Source: Fluviicola sp. (GTDB lineage Bacteria; Bacteroidota; Bacteroidia; Flavobacteriales_D; Crocinitomicaceae). Taken from it: DNA of 64,000 nucleotides. Below the pieces are notes generated by a model. That model saw only the letters and a list, made by a program, of their open reading frames with translations, had not been told where the DNA came from and did not search any database. Position 1 is the first letter of the stretch. Each line of letters begins with the position of its first letter. Made by a program: the position numbers and the translations under genes. This document shows, one piece after another, positions 15,823 through 25,017 of the stretch. The stretch spans positions 457,764 to 521,763 of the forward strand of contig NZ_JBCNJT010000003.1 in assembly GCF_039596395.1 (NCBI RefSeq), given 5' to 3'.

Positions 15823-17439
15823 TTATTCCACTACGCTCAATTTAACAGTCTTAACTGCGTCACCGGTTCTTACTACTGCGTAGTACAATCCCTGAGCGAA
15901 ATCAGCAGCGTTGATTGTGAACTCGTGAGTTCCAACTTCAGCATACTTGGCAGCTACTGTTTGCATTACTTGTCCGTTTGCGTTCAATACAGTTACTTCG
16001 ATAGTGCTGCTTTGAGCTACGTCAACAAATAATTTCGTGTTGTCGTTTGTTGGGTTAGGGTATAACGCAACACCTGCGATAGCTGAAACTTCTTTGATTC
16101 CCAAAATTCCTGTGAAGTCAGATCCGCTCAAAAGTGGAGAACTTGCAGCCGGACGGTAGTCTGGAGACAGGAAGTTATATGGAGTAGTCAGGATTCCTGC
16201 CGTAGAAGCGATTGAATCGTTATCGTTTGCAGCGAACCATGCAGCAGCATCAAAAGTACTTCCTGCGTTTTTCTCAGTTACTTTACCAGCTGTGTTTCCT
16301 GCAACGATGTTGTTTTTGTACTTGATCAAACCGTTTGTAGCGTTATCCTCACATGCAGTTCCGTCAATGTGAACTCCTGTACGGAAATCCATGAAGATAG
16401 AGTTACGGATATCCAAAGCAGAGTTACGACGGATACGAGCACCACGACGGTAACCAGCAGCAACTGTGTTTCCGGTGTTTCCTCTGAATGGTCCGATTGC
16501 AGTTACGTTAGAGAATGTAGCGTTTGTTTGAGGCATGTTTGTAGAACCTGTAGCATCGTTATCTGATTCGAAACCTTCAGAAGTTGAAATGGCAGGGTTG
16601 TCAGCGATGTTCGGGTCACGAACGATCAAACCGTACTGTACGTTTCCGGAGTATCCGAAATCTGTATCGAAATCGTCATCCAGGTTTCTGTAAGATACCA
16701 AGTGCTTAGCGTTTACAGCTCCACCGAACCATTCGAAAGCATCGTCATTAGAGAAAGAAACCTGTACGAAGTTAACTTCTGTACCGGAACCTACGGAACC
16801 GAAAGTCAAACCGTTGATCTCTTTATCTGTTTGGTAAGCATATCCTGGGAATTCGATACGTACGAATGTCAATACACCTGAGTTGTCTGCATTGTCAGGA
16901 GTTGTTCCACCACCGAATTCAGTATCTGAAGTTGGAGCAAGACCTTCGATATTTGCTACACCATTTGGTTGGTTGTTGGCACCTTTTCCTAAAAGGATAA
17001 TTCCTCCCCAGTCACCTAATGCACGGGAACCTGCAGGTTGGTTGGAAGTGAAAACGATTGGATTTTGTCTGGTACCTGCAGCCATTAATTTAGCTCCTTT
17101 GGTAATGAACAATCCTGAACCAAGAACCGCTTTGTCACCCATGATGATCGTTCCCGGCTCAATAGTCAACGTTGCGTTGTTCTTCACGTAAATCTGACCC
17201 TGCAACAAGTAAACATTTCCTGCAGTCCAGGTAGTGTTTGATGTAATGTTTGCAGTAATGATTTGGTTTGGTGTTCCGTAATCGGTGTTTTGCGGATTCC
17301 AGTTTGTCCATTCGTCAGTCCACATTGGAGTTGGAGCCGGAGCAAACGCACCACGATAAGTTGTTTCTTCGAATAACTGTCCGAATGCTGCGAAAGTTCC
17401 TAAACCTGCGAACAATGCACTTAAGTAAATTTTTTTCAT
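15823..17439 (-). CDS. Secreted right-handed beta-helix-like protein with T9SS type A sorting domain
   Basis: 538 residues. A Sec signal peptide (M-K-K-I-Y-L-S-A-L-F-A-G, cleavage near F-G-Q) is followed by an extended parallel-beta-helix-type region: N-A-T-L-T-I-E-P-G-T-I-I-M-G, then successive G-I-I-L-L-G, F-V-R-I-E-F and F-V-Q-V-S-F-S-N-D-D-A-F-E-W-F-G rungs. The last 75 residues (A-L-Y-P-N-P-T-N onward, ending V-K-T-V-K-L-S-V-V-E) are a type A T9SS sorting domain. ATG 17439 is preferred to an upstream in-frame start because it begins the signal peptide. It lies directly downstream of the TonB receptor gene, so the product may work with that receptor at the cell surface. The substrate is unknown. 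Confidence 0.87.
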   Translation of the reverse strand: MKKIYLSALFAGLGTFAAFGQLFEETTYRGAFAPAPTPMWTDEWTNWNPQNTDYGTPNQIITANITSNTTWTAGNVYLLQGQIYVKNNATLTIEPGTIIMGDKAVLGSGLFITKGAKLMAAGTRQNPIVFTSNQPAGSRALGDWGGIILLGKGANNQPNGVANIEGLAPTSDTEFGGGTTPDNADNSGVLTFVRIEFPGYAYQTDKEINGLTFGSVGSGTEVNFVQVSFSNDDAFEWFGGAVNAKHLVSYRNLDDDFDTDFGYSGNVQYGLIVRDPNIADNPAISTSEGFESDNDATGSTNMPQTNATFSNVTAIGPFRGNTGNTVAAGYRRGARIRRNSALDIRNSIFMDFRTGVHIDGTACEDNATNGLIKYKNNIVAGNTAGKVTEKNAGSTFDAAAWFAANDNDSIASTAGILTTPYNFLSPDYRPAASSPLLSGSDFTGILGIKEVSAIAGVALYPNPTNDNTKLFVDVAQSSTIEVTVLNANGQVMQTVAAKYAEVGTHEFTINAADFAQGLYYAVVRTGDAVKTVKLSVVE

Positions 17440-17572
17440 TTTTCGTTTTTTTTCTTGGTACAAAATTGATTTACTAATCTTGTTCTATCCTGTTTTTTAA
17501 GTTACGATTCGCGTAAATAAATGTTAAGGTCATTTTAAGTGATGTAGCAATAATTTAACATTGGCGTAGACA

Positions 17573-17586
17573 CGCGATTAATCGCG
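17573..17586. repeat. 14-bp perfect palindrome CGCGATTAATCGCG
   Basis: A GC-capped palindrome between the TonB receptor terminator and the beta-helix gene start, with weak further outward complementarity (GGCGTAGACA and CGCCTATGGG). It looks like a degenerate extragenic palindrome or an operator. It is the only copy in the window. Confidence 0.45.
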
Positions 17587-17614
17587 CGCCTATGGGTTTA
17601 TATATAAAAGAAAA

Positions 17615-17635
17615 GCCACCCGCATCACGGGTGGC
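17615..17635 (-). terminator. Terminator after the TonB receptor gene
   Basis: GCCACCCG (17615-17622) and CGGGTGGC (17628-17635) form a perfect 8-bp stem with a 5-base loop, followed on the minus strand by TTTTCTTTTA. It lies 25 bases past the stop. The hairpin makes it likely that the beta-helix gene has its own promoter. Confidence 0.85.
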
Positions 17636-17659
17636 CTCTCAGGCATCATTACATATTTT

Positions 17660-20632
17660 TTACAATCTGAAGCTGATAGAAGCACTGAATGTTCTTCCGA
17701 AGTTTGTTTTCCAAACCTGCTGATCAATGTTTTTATCAAAACCGTTGTTGTTGTTTTTATCTCCCACAAAAATCGTGTTGAAGAATCCGTTTGCTCCTTT
17801 TGCAGTAGATCTTTCAATTTGATTGTTTTGGTAGAATACCTGGTTTTGTGCAAGGATATTCTGAATGTTTAATTTGAATTGTGCGCGGCCTTTCCAGAAT
17901 GTTTTCGTGATCTGAAGGTCCAGGAAAGTTCTTGCCTGTTCCCATAGATCCGGTTCGTTTACGTTTCCTACGATGTAGATACGTTGTCCCACTCGGTTAA
18001 TGTTCAACGATACTCCCCACTGGTTACGTGTGTTGTCGTAACGGATTCCCGCATTGAAAACGTATGGAGACTGTCCCTGAAGCGGTCTGGAGCTAGACAT
18101 ACTACCAACTACTGTTGAAACGTCGACTTGTGAACGGATAATAGACAGGTTAGAGTATACCGTCAGATTGTCAAAGAAGGAAGAAGTGTCCAAACCGAAG
18201 ATCGTAGATACCAATGAACGTGCTTCCAATTCCAATCCGTAATTCGTTGCGGAAGGAACATTCTGGAAGGTGATCTCTCCGGTTACGTCAGCACGTGATT
18301 TTTGCTCGATCGGGTTGATGAAGTTCTTGTAGAAAATCGTTGCAGAGAATAACTGGCCTCTTCCCGGGAATGTTTCGTATCTCAAATCCAGATTGTGGAT
18401 CAATGCGCGCTGTAAGGTATCGTTCCCGGAAACTACGAAGTTGGTTGTGAAATCGTAGAATGCAAACGGAGCAAGCTCACGGTATTCCGGTCTGTTCAAT
18501 GTCTGCGAGTAGCTCAAACGGATGTTTGTTCGTTTGTTGGCCTCAAAAACAGCATTCAATGAAGGAAGGAAGTCCAGTTTTTTCGTATTGATTTTAATCT
18601 CGGAAAGATTGTCTCTCAATGCAGTCAATCCTTGCTGGAAGTGTTCTACGCGAAGTCCGTAGATGAAACGGAAACGTCCGAAACGGTTATCCAATTGCAG
18701 GTAAGCTGCATTTAATACGGATCTTGCCGTGTACTGGTCGGATGGTTTTGTTCCGTCTGTCAGTTTGAAACCACCTTTCCCCGGGTTACCATTTGCACCT
18801 TCTTCAATCAATCCCATGTTTTGAGGAGCGAAGATCTGGTCTTCCGGCAAGTACAACAAGCTTTGGTCAAACTGGATATTTCCACCGCTTACACCGTATT
18901 GCGTATATCCCAACTGGCGTGCTGCAAACTCACGGTTACGGATCTGGTTGTAAACACCGATCTTGAATTCGCTCTTGTATTTCCCGAACAGGTCTGTAGA
19001 ATAAGCGAAATCCACCCGTTCGTTAATGGAACTTTCTTTGTTCTCTGAGAAGAACATACCACCACCGTAACCAGGTCCTACACTTGACTGGGAAATGTTT
19101 GCAGTCCAGGTTGTATCTCTTGAATCCGGGTTTGACGGATCGATAAAGTCCCTGTTGCGGGAATAAAGCGAACGGCTCAGGTTCGGAATAGAACGGTTTA
19201 CGTTGCTGTATCCTGTCAACCAGTTTAATTTGAATCCTTTTGCTCTTAATCCGTGCTGTCCTTCCAACTGTCCTGAATATACGCGGTCAGAAGTGAACCA
19301 ACGTGCATTGGAACGGATCATGATCGGGTTAGACTCGGATGCATCTTTGATTCCCGTTCTGTTGATCAGTTTATCCGATGAGTTGATGCTGTAGATATTT
19401 TTGAAGTTGATGGTATTCCGTTCGTTGATCTTGAAAGCGAAATTTGCCAATGCTCCTGCCAATAGATTCGTTACGTTATTCTTGTCCAGGTAATCGTTTT
19501 CCATGATCGTTCCCTGGATTGAATTCGGGTCGCTGCTGTTCAGGTAGCTATTACGTACAGTCTCGTTGTAGCTGAAGCTTCTGCTGTATGTCAATGCTGC
19601 AATCATACCGAATTCTCTTTTCCCGAACTTCTTGTTTAGTCCGCCGGAAGCCTGAAGGCTTAAATTCGGAAGGAATTTGCTTTCGGTCGTTCCCCAGTTT
19701 CCGGATACTTCTTTTGCCAATTTTGCTTCTTCGTGGATGTTCCCCGGGTATTCTCCGAATGCAGGAATAGCAGCCGGCATTTTGCGTGTTCCGTCGTCAA
19801 TTCCCAACCAGTCCATTTTTCCTCCTTTATAGGAAGTGCGGTCTTTGAAGGTTGTAATGGTGTTATATCCTGTTCCTACCTGGAAAGAGAAGAAGTTCTT
19901 TTCAGGAATGCTCTTGGTGTTGATCTGGATCAAACCACCTGCAAATTCCGCCGGTTGATCCGGTGTTGCAGATTTGGTAATCGTTAAGTTGTCCAGCATG
20001 TTGGACGGGAACATGTCAAAAGAGAATGCTTTTCTGTCGCTTTCCGAACTTGGAAGCGGGGAACCGTTCAGGAACGCAGCGTTGTAACGGTCGTTCAAAC
20101 CGCGGATTACCGCAAATTTATTATCCTGAATACTGGCACCGCTCACCATTTTCAATACATCACTGGTGTTGCTCGCCGTAGAACGCTGGATAGACTGGCT
20201 CGACATCACGTCGCCAACGCTCACCGCGTTTTTCTGTGCCAAAACAACTCCCTGGTCCGTATCTGTAATTCTCTTTGCAGAAACAACAACTTCACCGATG
20301 GAAGTACTGTCTTCTGCAGGAGGCGACATCACCACGTCAATATTGGTAACTTCTCCCGGCTTAACCTGGATACCATTTACAATTTGGGTCGGCATTCCGG
20401 CGTACACAATCTTAATAGAGTATGTCCCTTTTTCCAGTTTGTCGAAATTGTAAATACCTTCGATGTCAGACAGAATTCGTTTTGTTTGCTCAACCAATTC
20501 CACTTGTGCGGAAGGAAGCCCTTCTCCGGTTTCGGAATCGATTACTTTTCCCTGAATTACTCCGGTGTTTTTATCCTGCGAAAATGCAAAACCTGCAATC
20601 AACAATGTAACAACGGAAAGAAATATCTTCAT
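17660..20632 (-). CDS. TonB-dependent outer-membrane receptor with CarboxypepD_reg-like domain
   Basis: A 990-residue outer-membrane active transporter. Signal peptide residues 1-18 (ending F-A-F-S-Q) are followed by a carboxypeptidase-regulatory-like beta domain (about 23-105: G-V-I-Q-G-K-V-I-D-S-E-T-G-E-G-L). The plug domain is at about 125-235, with V-I-R-G-L-N-D-R-Y-N and the A-E-F-A-G-G-L-I-Q-I-N-T-K segment. The remainder is the beta-barrel, ending with the aromatic terminus S-A-S-I-S-F-R-L. No SusD partner is adjacent, so it is not a classical SusCD pair. The neighbour is a beta-helix T9SS protein. Ligand unknown: neither the sequence nor its neighbours indicate metal, vitamin or sugar. 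Confidence 0.93.
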   Translation of the reverse strand: MKIFLSVVTLLIAGFAFSQDKNTGVIQGKVIDSETGEGLPSAQVELVEQTKRILSDIEGIYNFDKLEKGTYSIKIVYAGMPTQIVNGIQVKPGEVTNIDVVMSPPAEDSTSIGEVVVSAKRITDTDQGVVLAQKNAVSVGDVMSSQSIQRSTASNTSDVLKMVSGASIQDNKFAVIRGLNDRYNAAFLNGSPLPSSESDRKAFSFDMFPSNMLDNLTITKSATPDQPAEFAGGLIQINTKSIPEKNFFSFQVGTGYNTITTFKDRTSYKGGKMDWLGIDDGTRKMPAAIPAFGEYPGNIHEEAKLAKEVSGNWGTTESKFLPNLSLQASGGLNKKFGKREFGMIAALTYSRSFSYNETVRNSYLNSSDPNSIQGTIMENDYLDKNNVTNLLAGALANFAFKINERNTINFKNIYSINSSDKLINRTGIKDASESNPIMIRSNARWFTSDRVYSGQLEGQHGLRAKGFKLNWLTGYSNVNRSIPNLSRSLYSRNRDFIDPSNPDSRDTTWTANISQSSVGPGYGGGMFFSENKESSINERVDFAYSTDLFGKYKSEFKIGVYNQIRNREFAARQLGYTQYGVSGGNIQFDQSLLYLPEDQIFAPQNMGLIEEGANGNPGKGGFKLTDGTKPSDQYTARSVLNAAYLQLDNRFGRFRFIYGLRVEHFQQGLTALRDNLSEIKINTKKLDFLPSLNAVFEANKRTNIRLSYSQTLNRPEYRELAPFAFYDFTTNFVVSGNDTLQRALIHNLDLRYETFPGRGQLFSATIFYKNFINPIEQKSRADVTGEITFQNVPSATNYGLELEARSLVSTIFGLDTSSFFDNLTVYSNLSIIRSQVDVSTVVGSMSSSRPLQGQSPYVFNAGIRYDNTRNQWGVSLNINRVGQRIYIVGNVNEPDLWEQARTFLDLQITKTFWKGRAQFKLNIQNILAQNQVFYQNNQIERSTAKGANGFFNTIFVGDKNNNNGFDKNIDQQVWKTNFGRTFSASISFRL

Positions 20633-20791
20633 AGCTTTAATTTTGCCACAAAGGAACTGCTATAACGTTATTCTAAATTAAGTGTAAAATTATTGGATTG
20701 TGAGGCTTATGTAAACAAATTATGAAGCCAGTTAACATTGGGTTAATACCGGCTAAAAGGATTTTGTTGCAGGTCAAATGTACGCTTAATT

Positions 20792-21235
20792 TCAATAAAT
20801 GGCTTCGATAATAAACGGCTGATTATTGAAAGTAACCTGCTCTGATTTTTTCTTATGAAGCAGTAACTGACCAAGCGGTGCCCCCAATCCGATCCCGATA
20901 ATGGGTTTTCCTTCAAACATACTGTTACCGATTGGTATCCCGACCAGGAACAGGCCTTTGTTGGTTTGAACGACCGCCCCCAACTGAACTTGTGTAACCG
21001 TTTCAACAGATTGATTGTCTATTAAACTTTTCAGAAGTTGCTGTTCACTTAACTGCACATTCAGCTTCCCCAATTCCTGCTGTGCCATTTCACGGGCAGT
21101 TTCGAATTTGTCTCCCGCCGAACTTTTGCTATCATCGGTCATGCCTTGCTGCAAATCGGCAATATCTGCCTGCAAGCTGGCTATTTTTCCGGAAATGTTA
21201 AGCGAAAGTTGTTCGAAGAGGGCTTTTTTGTCCAT
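20792..21235 (-). CDS. GreA/GreB-like small protein
   Basis: 147 residues. An N-terminal helical hairpin (about 1-75, with S-S-A-G-D-K-F-E-T-A-R-E-M-A) resembles the coiled coil of Gre transcript-cleavage factors, and a C-terminal half (about 80-147) resembles the FKBP-like GreA C-terminal domain (I-G-I-G-L-G-A-P-L-G-Q-L-L-L). The acidic tip is shorter than in true GreA. From memory, close homologues in Flavobacteriia often carry an erroneous 3-oxoacyl-ACP synthase label; no such fold is visible here. A role in modulating RNA polymerase is inferred only. Confidence 0.65.
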   Translation of the reverse strand: MDKKALFEQLSLNISGKIASLQADIADLQQGMTDDSKSSAGDKFETAREMAQQELGKLNVQLSEQQLLKSLIDNQSVETVTQVQLGAVVQTNKGLFLVGIPIGNSMFEGKPIIGIGLGAPLGQLLLHKKKSEQVTFNNQPFIIEAIY

Positions 21236-21239
21236 GGAG

Positions 21240-21326
21240 AAAAATGTTCAAATAGTTCAAAGGGAAAATAGTTCAAAATTTCAAGATAATTTAAACAATT
21301 AAACTTTTTGAACATTGGAACTTTTT
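21240..21326. repeat. GTTCAA/TTGAAC word cluster, site 2
   Basis: At least three GTTCAAA-type words (ATGTTCAAATAGTTCAAAG, TAGTTCAAAATTTC) are followed by TTTTTGAACATTGG and TTTTTGAACTATTC, giving a self-complementary array that fills the gap between the Gre-like gene and the GT4 gene. Confidence 0.5.
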
Positions 21327-21329
21327 GAA

Positions 21330-22469
21330 CTATTCATAAATAATAAAGTGCTTGTTAAACAACTCCATCAATTGCTTTTTGACGCTTTCTTTGGAAAACT
21401 GCATCCCGAAAGAGCGCATAAATTCTTTATCGAATTCGAATTTTCCGTTCATCATATCCAGAATGGCGTGTTTCAGGTCTGCAATGTTGTTGTGTTCGAT
21501 TTTAATTCCCAGTGCTTCGGTCATATTGGCGGCAATTCCCACAGGAGTTGAAATGACCGGAGTTCCGGTCAGCCACGCCTCAGCCAGAACGATACTGAAT
21601 GTTTCGTACTCGGATGTGAGGATCAGCGCATCGTGTTCTTTTAATAACTGGCTGATTTCGTCCCATTCCTTCGGACCGGTAAAATGGATTGCTTCGCGGC
21701 AGCTGTTTAGTTTCGCCCATCTTTCCCATTCATCGGTATCCTGGTCGGAAACAACCGTCAAAGTGATCTTCTTCCCGGATTCGAGCCAGGCATTCAGGAA
21801 ACCATCAAATAAAAAGTTCGGGTTTTTGGTATTCTTATCCAGTGTGGAGATATGAATAAATTTACTGCGCTGAACCGGATTCGTTTCTCTTAATGTAAAG
21901 ATTTCCTCATCTACAAAATTGGGAATCACCTGTATTTTGGTAGTAGGGAAGAGCGGTTTCATATCCGTTCGCAATACGTTGGAAACGGCTACAATTTCTT
22001 TCACATGCCTGCTGCCTCGCTTGATCAGTTGCTGGTGAAGTGAAATAAAGCTTTTCACCAGTTTCTTGCGGTAATAGGAACCGTGTTCCATCACGATCAA
22101 AGGTGCGTGAAAGTATCGCTGGACGCGCGCAAACTGCATCGCTCTCGGGAGAAATACGTGTGCAAAGATCAAATCTATGTGATCGAGCATCAAAAGACCT
22201 TTTCGCAGGGCTTTTCGTTGAAGCCACCAATGAATAAACCGGTTTTTTGAAATATGGTGATAAATCCGGATGATGCGCAAGTTGTCGGTTTGCTGATCAT
22301 CCACTTCAATGGAACTGCAATTTTTGTCGCCCATGGTATGCAATACCGTCACTTCGTAAGTGTCGGAAAGCAAGTGCGCAAAGCGTTCTACGAAATTTCC
22401 AGCGTAGGGGTCAACGCGTGTAGGAAACCACGAACTCATAATAAGAATATGTCTTTTCGTGCCGGGCAT
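21330..22469 (-). CDS. Family 4 glycosyltransferase
   Basis: A 379-residue GT-B glycosyltransferase. The N-terminal acceptor domain starts H-I-L-I-M-S-S-W-F-P-T-R and contains G-N-F-V-E-R-F near residue 25. The C-terminal nucleotide-sugar domain has I-S-T-L-D-K-N-T-K-N-P and the GT4 retaining-enzyme motif T-S-E-Y-E-T-F-S-I-V-L-A-E-A at about 290-303 (E-x7-E), followed by G-T-P-V-I-S-T-P-V-G. It is cytoplasmic or membrane-peripheral and probably acts in surface polysaccharide or lipid glycosylation. The neighbours are not a sugar cluster, so the product is undetermined. Confidence 0.9.
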   Translation of the reverse strand: MPGTKRHILIMSSWFPTRVDPYAGNFVERFAHLLSDTYEVTVLHTMGDKNCSSIEVDDQQTDNLRIIRIYHHISKNRFIHWWLQRKALRKGLLMLDHIDLIFAHVFLPRAMQFARVQRYFHAPLIVMEHGSYYRKKLVKSFISLHQQLIKRGSRHVKEIVAVSNVLRTDMKPLFPTTKIQVIPNFVDEEIFTLRETNPVQRSKFIHISTLDKNTKNPNFLFDGFLNAWLESGKKITLTVVSDQDTDEWERWAKLNSCREAIHFTGPKEWDEISQLLKEHDALILTSEYETFSIVLAEAWLTGTPVISTPVGIAANMTEALGIKIEHNNIADLKHAILDMMNGKFEFDKEFMRSFGMQFSKESVKKQLMELFNKHFIIYE

Positions 22470-22494
22470 AGGGCTAAATTTAGTGCATTTTTCA

Positions 22495-23781
22495 CTAATT
22501 GCGCAGGACTCGGAAAGTTTTTGTGTGGTTTTCTTTACGGATTGTGAGGAAATAAACTCCCGGCTGTAAATTTTTCAAAGAGATTTCATTCCCGGTTTGC
22601 TGGAAAGGAACAGCTTGTCCCTGCTGGTTTTTTAGTTCAAATACTTCATTCCCCGAAAGTTCGGAAACAGAGATGATTCCGTTCGTCGGATTGGGAGCAA
22701 GTTGAATGCTTTCCAGTTGCTGATCGGCAACACCTGCCACACAATTTAAATGATTCATGTATTGCCAAATCGTGTCGTTATACTGTGTTCCCACCAGGCT
22801 GTTTCCCATCGTGCTTCCCATTCGTACCAAAACTAATCCCTGCGACGGAACTACATTGATGATCTGGCCGTTCTTCCCTTCGGCAGCATACATGTCTGAA
22901 GGAGCATTCGGGCACAGTGATCCGGGAAATACAAATTGCGACTGCGGAATCATAAAAGAAGCTTTTCCGTTTAGCCAGGTCAGGTAACCGTAGGAATTAT
23001 TCAAGGTCTGACTGCTGTTGCGCATTTCATTCAGGTAAGTGATATCCGGAAGAACGGCGGTAGTATTCCAGTAACCATCTTGTGAAAGAAGGAGTCCGAA
23101 ACGTGCCATTCCACGTGCTTTGGAAGCAAACACATTGTTATAGCCGTTTTGCAGGTACAAACCGACTAATCCGATTTTGGAGGAAATTTTTTGATTCACC
23201 CAGGCATTTAAAGTCATTCCGGTTGCAGATTCAATCACGGAATCCAATAACGTATAAGGACCGTTGTGATACGCCCAGCGTGTTCCCGGAGCCGCTTCAT
23301 AAACCAAACAGGAAGGATTCGTACAATTGGGATCTGCCACACCATCATCCAAACCGGTGGTCATCGTTAACTGGTGTTTGATCGTAATGGCGCTTTCTTG
23401 CCCGGGAGTCAAACTGGTCCAGCCCGTTCCCAGATAATCACTGGTTGCGTCGTCGATATCCAGGAATCCTTGCTGTTGCGCAATTCCCACAGCATAAGCC
23501 GTCAGGGTTTTTCCTGCTGAATTCCAGACATAAAAACTATCCGCGGTGAATGTTCCGAAATACTTTTCCAGCACAATCTTCCCGTCTTTCAATACAATAA
23601 ATGCTTTGGAATCGGAATTTTCGAGCCAGTCATACATTTTATTGATGGAATCCTGGCACCAGCCTAGTGTTGCCGGGTCTGTCGTAGACCAGGTGTTTCC
23701 TGTTAAAGGAGGAAAATAAGTTTGTGCTTTCAGGGTTGAAAAACCGAGCAGCAAGGCCAGTAGGAGTAAGGAGTGTTTCAT
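22495..23781 (-). CDS. Secreted serine hydrolase (class C beta-lactamase-like) with T9SS type A sorting domain
   Basis: 428 residues from ATG 23781; an upstream TTG is less likely. A signal peptide (M-K-H-S-L-L-L-L-A-L-L, cleavage near L-K-A-Q) precedes a penicillin-binding-protein-like alpha/beta hydrolase. The SxxK motif appears as N-S-A-G-K at about residue 90, and the YxN motif as A-Y-H-N-G near 170. The C-terminal 75 residues (L-A-P-N-P-T-N-G onward) are a type A T9SS sorting domain, so the enzyme is exported and anchored or released at the surface. A peptidase or esterase activity is likely, but the substrate cannot be inferred. Confidence 0.88.
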   Translation of the reverse strand: MKHSLLLLALLLGFSTLKAQTYFPPLTGNTWSTTDPATLGWCQDSINKMYDWLENSDSKAFIVLKDGKIVLEKYFGTFTADSFYVWNSAGKTLTAYAVGIAQQQGFLDIDDATSDYLGTGWTSLTPGQESAITIKHQLTMTTGLDDGVADPNCTNPSCLVYEAAPGTRWAYHNGPYTLLDSVIESATGMTLNAWVNQKISSKIGLVGLYLQNGYNNVFASKARGMARFGLLLSQDGYWNTTAVLPDITYLNEMRNSSQTLNNSYGYLTWLNGKASFMIPQSQFVFPGSLCPNAPSDMYAAEGKNGQIINVVPSQGLVLVRMGSTMGNSLVGTQYNDTIWQYMNHLNCVAGVADQQLESIQLAPNPTNGIISVSELSGNEVFELKNQQGQAVPFQQTGNEISLKNLQPGVYFLTIRKENHTKTFRVLRN

Positions 23782-23832
23782 AACATTCAAAAAGAGAATT
23801 TCGTTGTTAAGATAACACTTTTTGAAAAAGGT

Positions 23833-24972
23833 TTAAACCAGTACTTTCTCGTAGATAGCCTCCAGTTGTTCGATGGCAAAATCAATTTCTTCTTTGGTTG
23901 TATACCTGGAGAAAGAGAAGCGTGCATTCGGACGGGAGTTATCTGCCTGAATACCTTCCAGTACGTGAGAACCTTTTGCTGCTCCGGAAGAACACGCGGA
24001 TCCGCCTGAACAAGCCACACCTTTCAAATCCAGTGTGAACAATAACATGCCGGATTTTTCAGTAGGGGGCAGGCACACATTCAAAACCGTGTACAGGCTT
24101 TTCTCCGGACTGATTTCTCCGTGGAAACTCACATCGGAAAGGGTTGCTTTCAACCGCTCGATCATGTAAGTTTTCAATCCCTGTACGTGTGTTTGGTGTT
24201 CTTCCAGGTCGCTGTAAGCCAATTCGATGGCTTTTGCAAGTCCCACAATTCCGTAAACGTTTTCGGTTCCTCCGCGTAAGCCTCTTTCCTGGGCGCCTCC
24301 GTGGATCAGAATATCCGTTTTGATGCGTTTGTTGGCATACAGGAACCCGATTCCTTTCGGTCCGTGGAATTTGTGTGCTGCGCAAGTCACGAAGTCAATT
24401 CCCAATGCATTCAGGTCGAACGCGTAATGGCCCATGGTCTGAACGGTGTCGGTATGAAAATAAGCGTTGTATTTTTTGCAAAGCGCGCTTACTTTTTCAA
24501 TCGGTGTCAATGTTCCGATCTCGTTATTGGCATGCATCAAAGAAACCAAAGTCGGTTTTTCATCCTGCAAATAGGTTTCCAGTTCGTTTAAGTCGATATT
24601 TCCTTTCGAATCCACTTTCAGCCAACAGGCTTCGATATTTTCGCGTTCAGCCAGATGTTCAATCGTATGACAAACGGCATGGTGCTCAATGGTTGTTGAG
24701 ATAATGCGTTTGACTCCCAATTGGTAAACGGCAGTATTCAATGCGATGTTATCTGCCTCTGTTCCTCCTGAAGTGAAAATCAATTCGTTTGGAGAGCAGT
24801 TCAGTAGTTTGGCGATCGACCGGCGGGAAGTTTCAATCAATGCCTTGGTCTGTCGACCGTAGAAATGCGTAGAAGAAGGATTTCCAAATTCATGTTGTAA
24901 AACGGGGATCATTGCTTCGGCAACTTCTTTTGCAAGGGGAGTAGTTGCTGCATTGTCTAAATATACTCGCAT
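23833..24972 (-). CDS. Cysteine desulfurase (NifS/IscS family)
   Basis: A 379-residue PLP enzyme that removes sulfur from cysteine as a protein persulfide for Fe-S cluster assembly or tRNA thiolation. The start Y-L-D-N-A-A-T-T-P is the class signature. The PLP lysine lies in C-A-A-H-K-F-H-G-P-K-G at about residue 202, and the catalytic Cys in S-G-G-S-A-C-S-S-G-A at about 325. A short Cys loop and overall length place it with the group I (IscS/NifS) enzymes. No IscU or SufE is adjacent, so the acceptor is unknown. Confidence 0.93.
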   Translation of the reverse strand: MRVYLDNAATTPLAKEVAEAMIPVLQHEFGNPSSTHFYGRQTKALIETSRRSIAKLLNCSPNELIFTSGGTEADNIALNTAVYQLGVKRIISTTIEHHAVCHTIEHLAERENIEACWLKVDSKGNIDLNELETYLQDEKPTLVSLMHANNEIGTLTPIEKVSALCKKYNAYFHTDTVQTMGHYAFDLNALGIDFVTCAAHKFHGPKGIGFLYANKRIKTDILIHGGAQERGLRGGTENVYGIVGLAKAIELAYSDLEEHQTHVQGLKTYMIERLKATLSDVSFHGEISPEKSLYTVLNVCLPPTEKSGMLLFTLDLKGVACSGGSACSSGAAKGSHVLEGIQADNSRPNARFSFSRYTTKEEIDFAIEQLEAIYEKVLV

Positions 24973-25017
24973 CGATTTTTTTATTACAAATGTAATAGAT
25001 TCAGCAGAAGTAGCGAA

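Noticed and set aside
23833..24972. Cysteine desulfurase as part of a DNA phosphorothioation (dnd) cluster
   Set aside because: No dndB-E genes nearby; an ordinary IscS/NifS-type gene.
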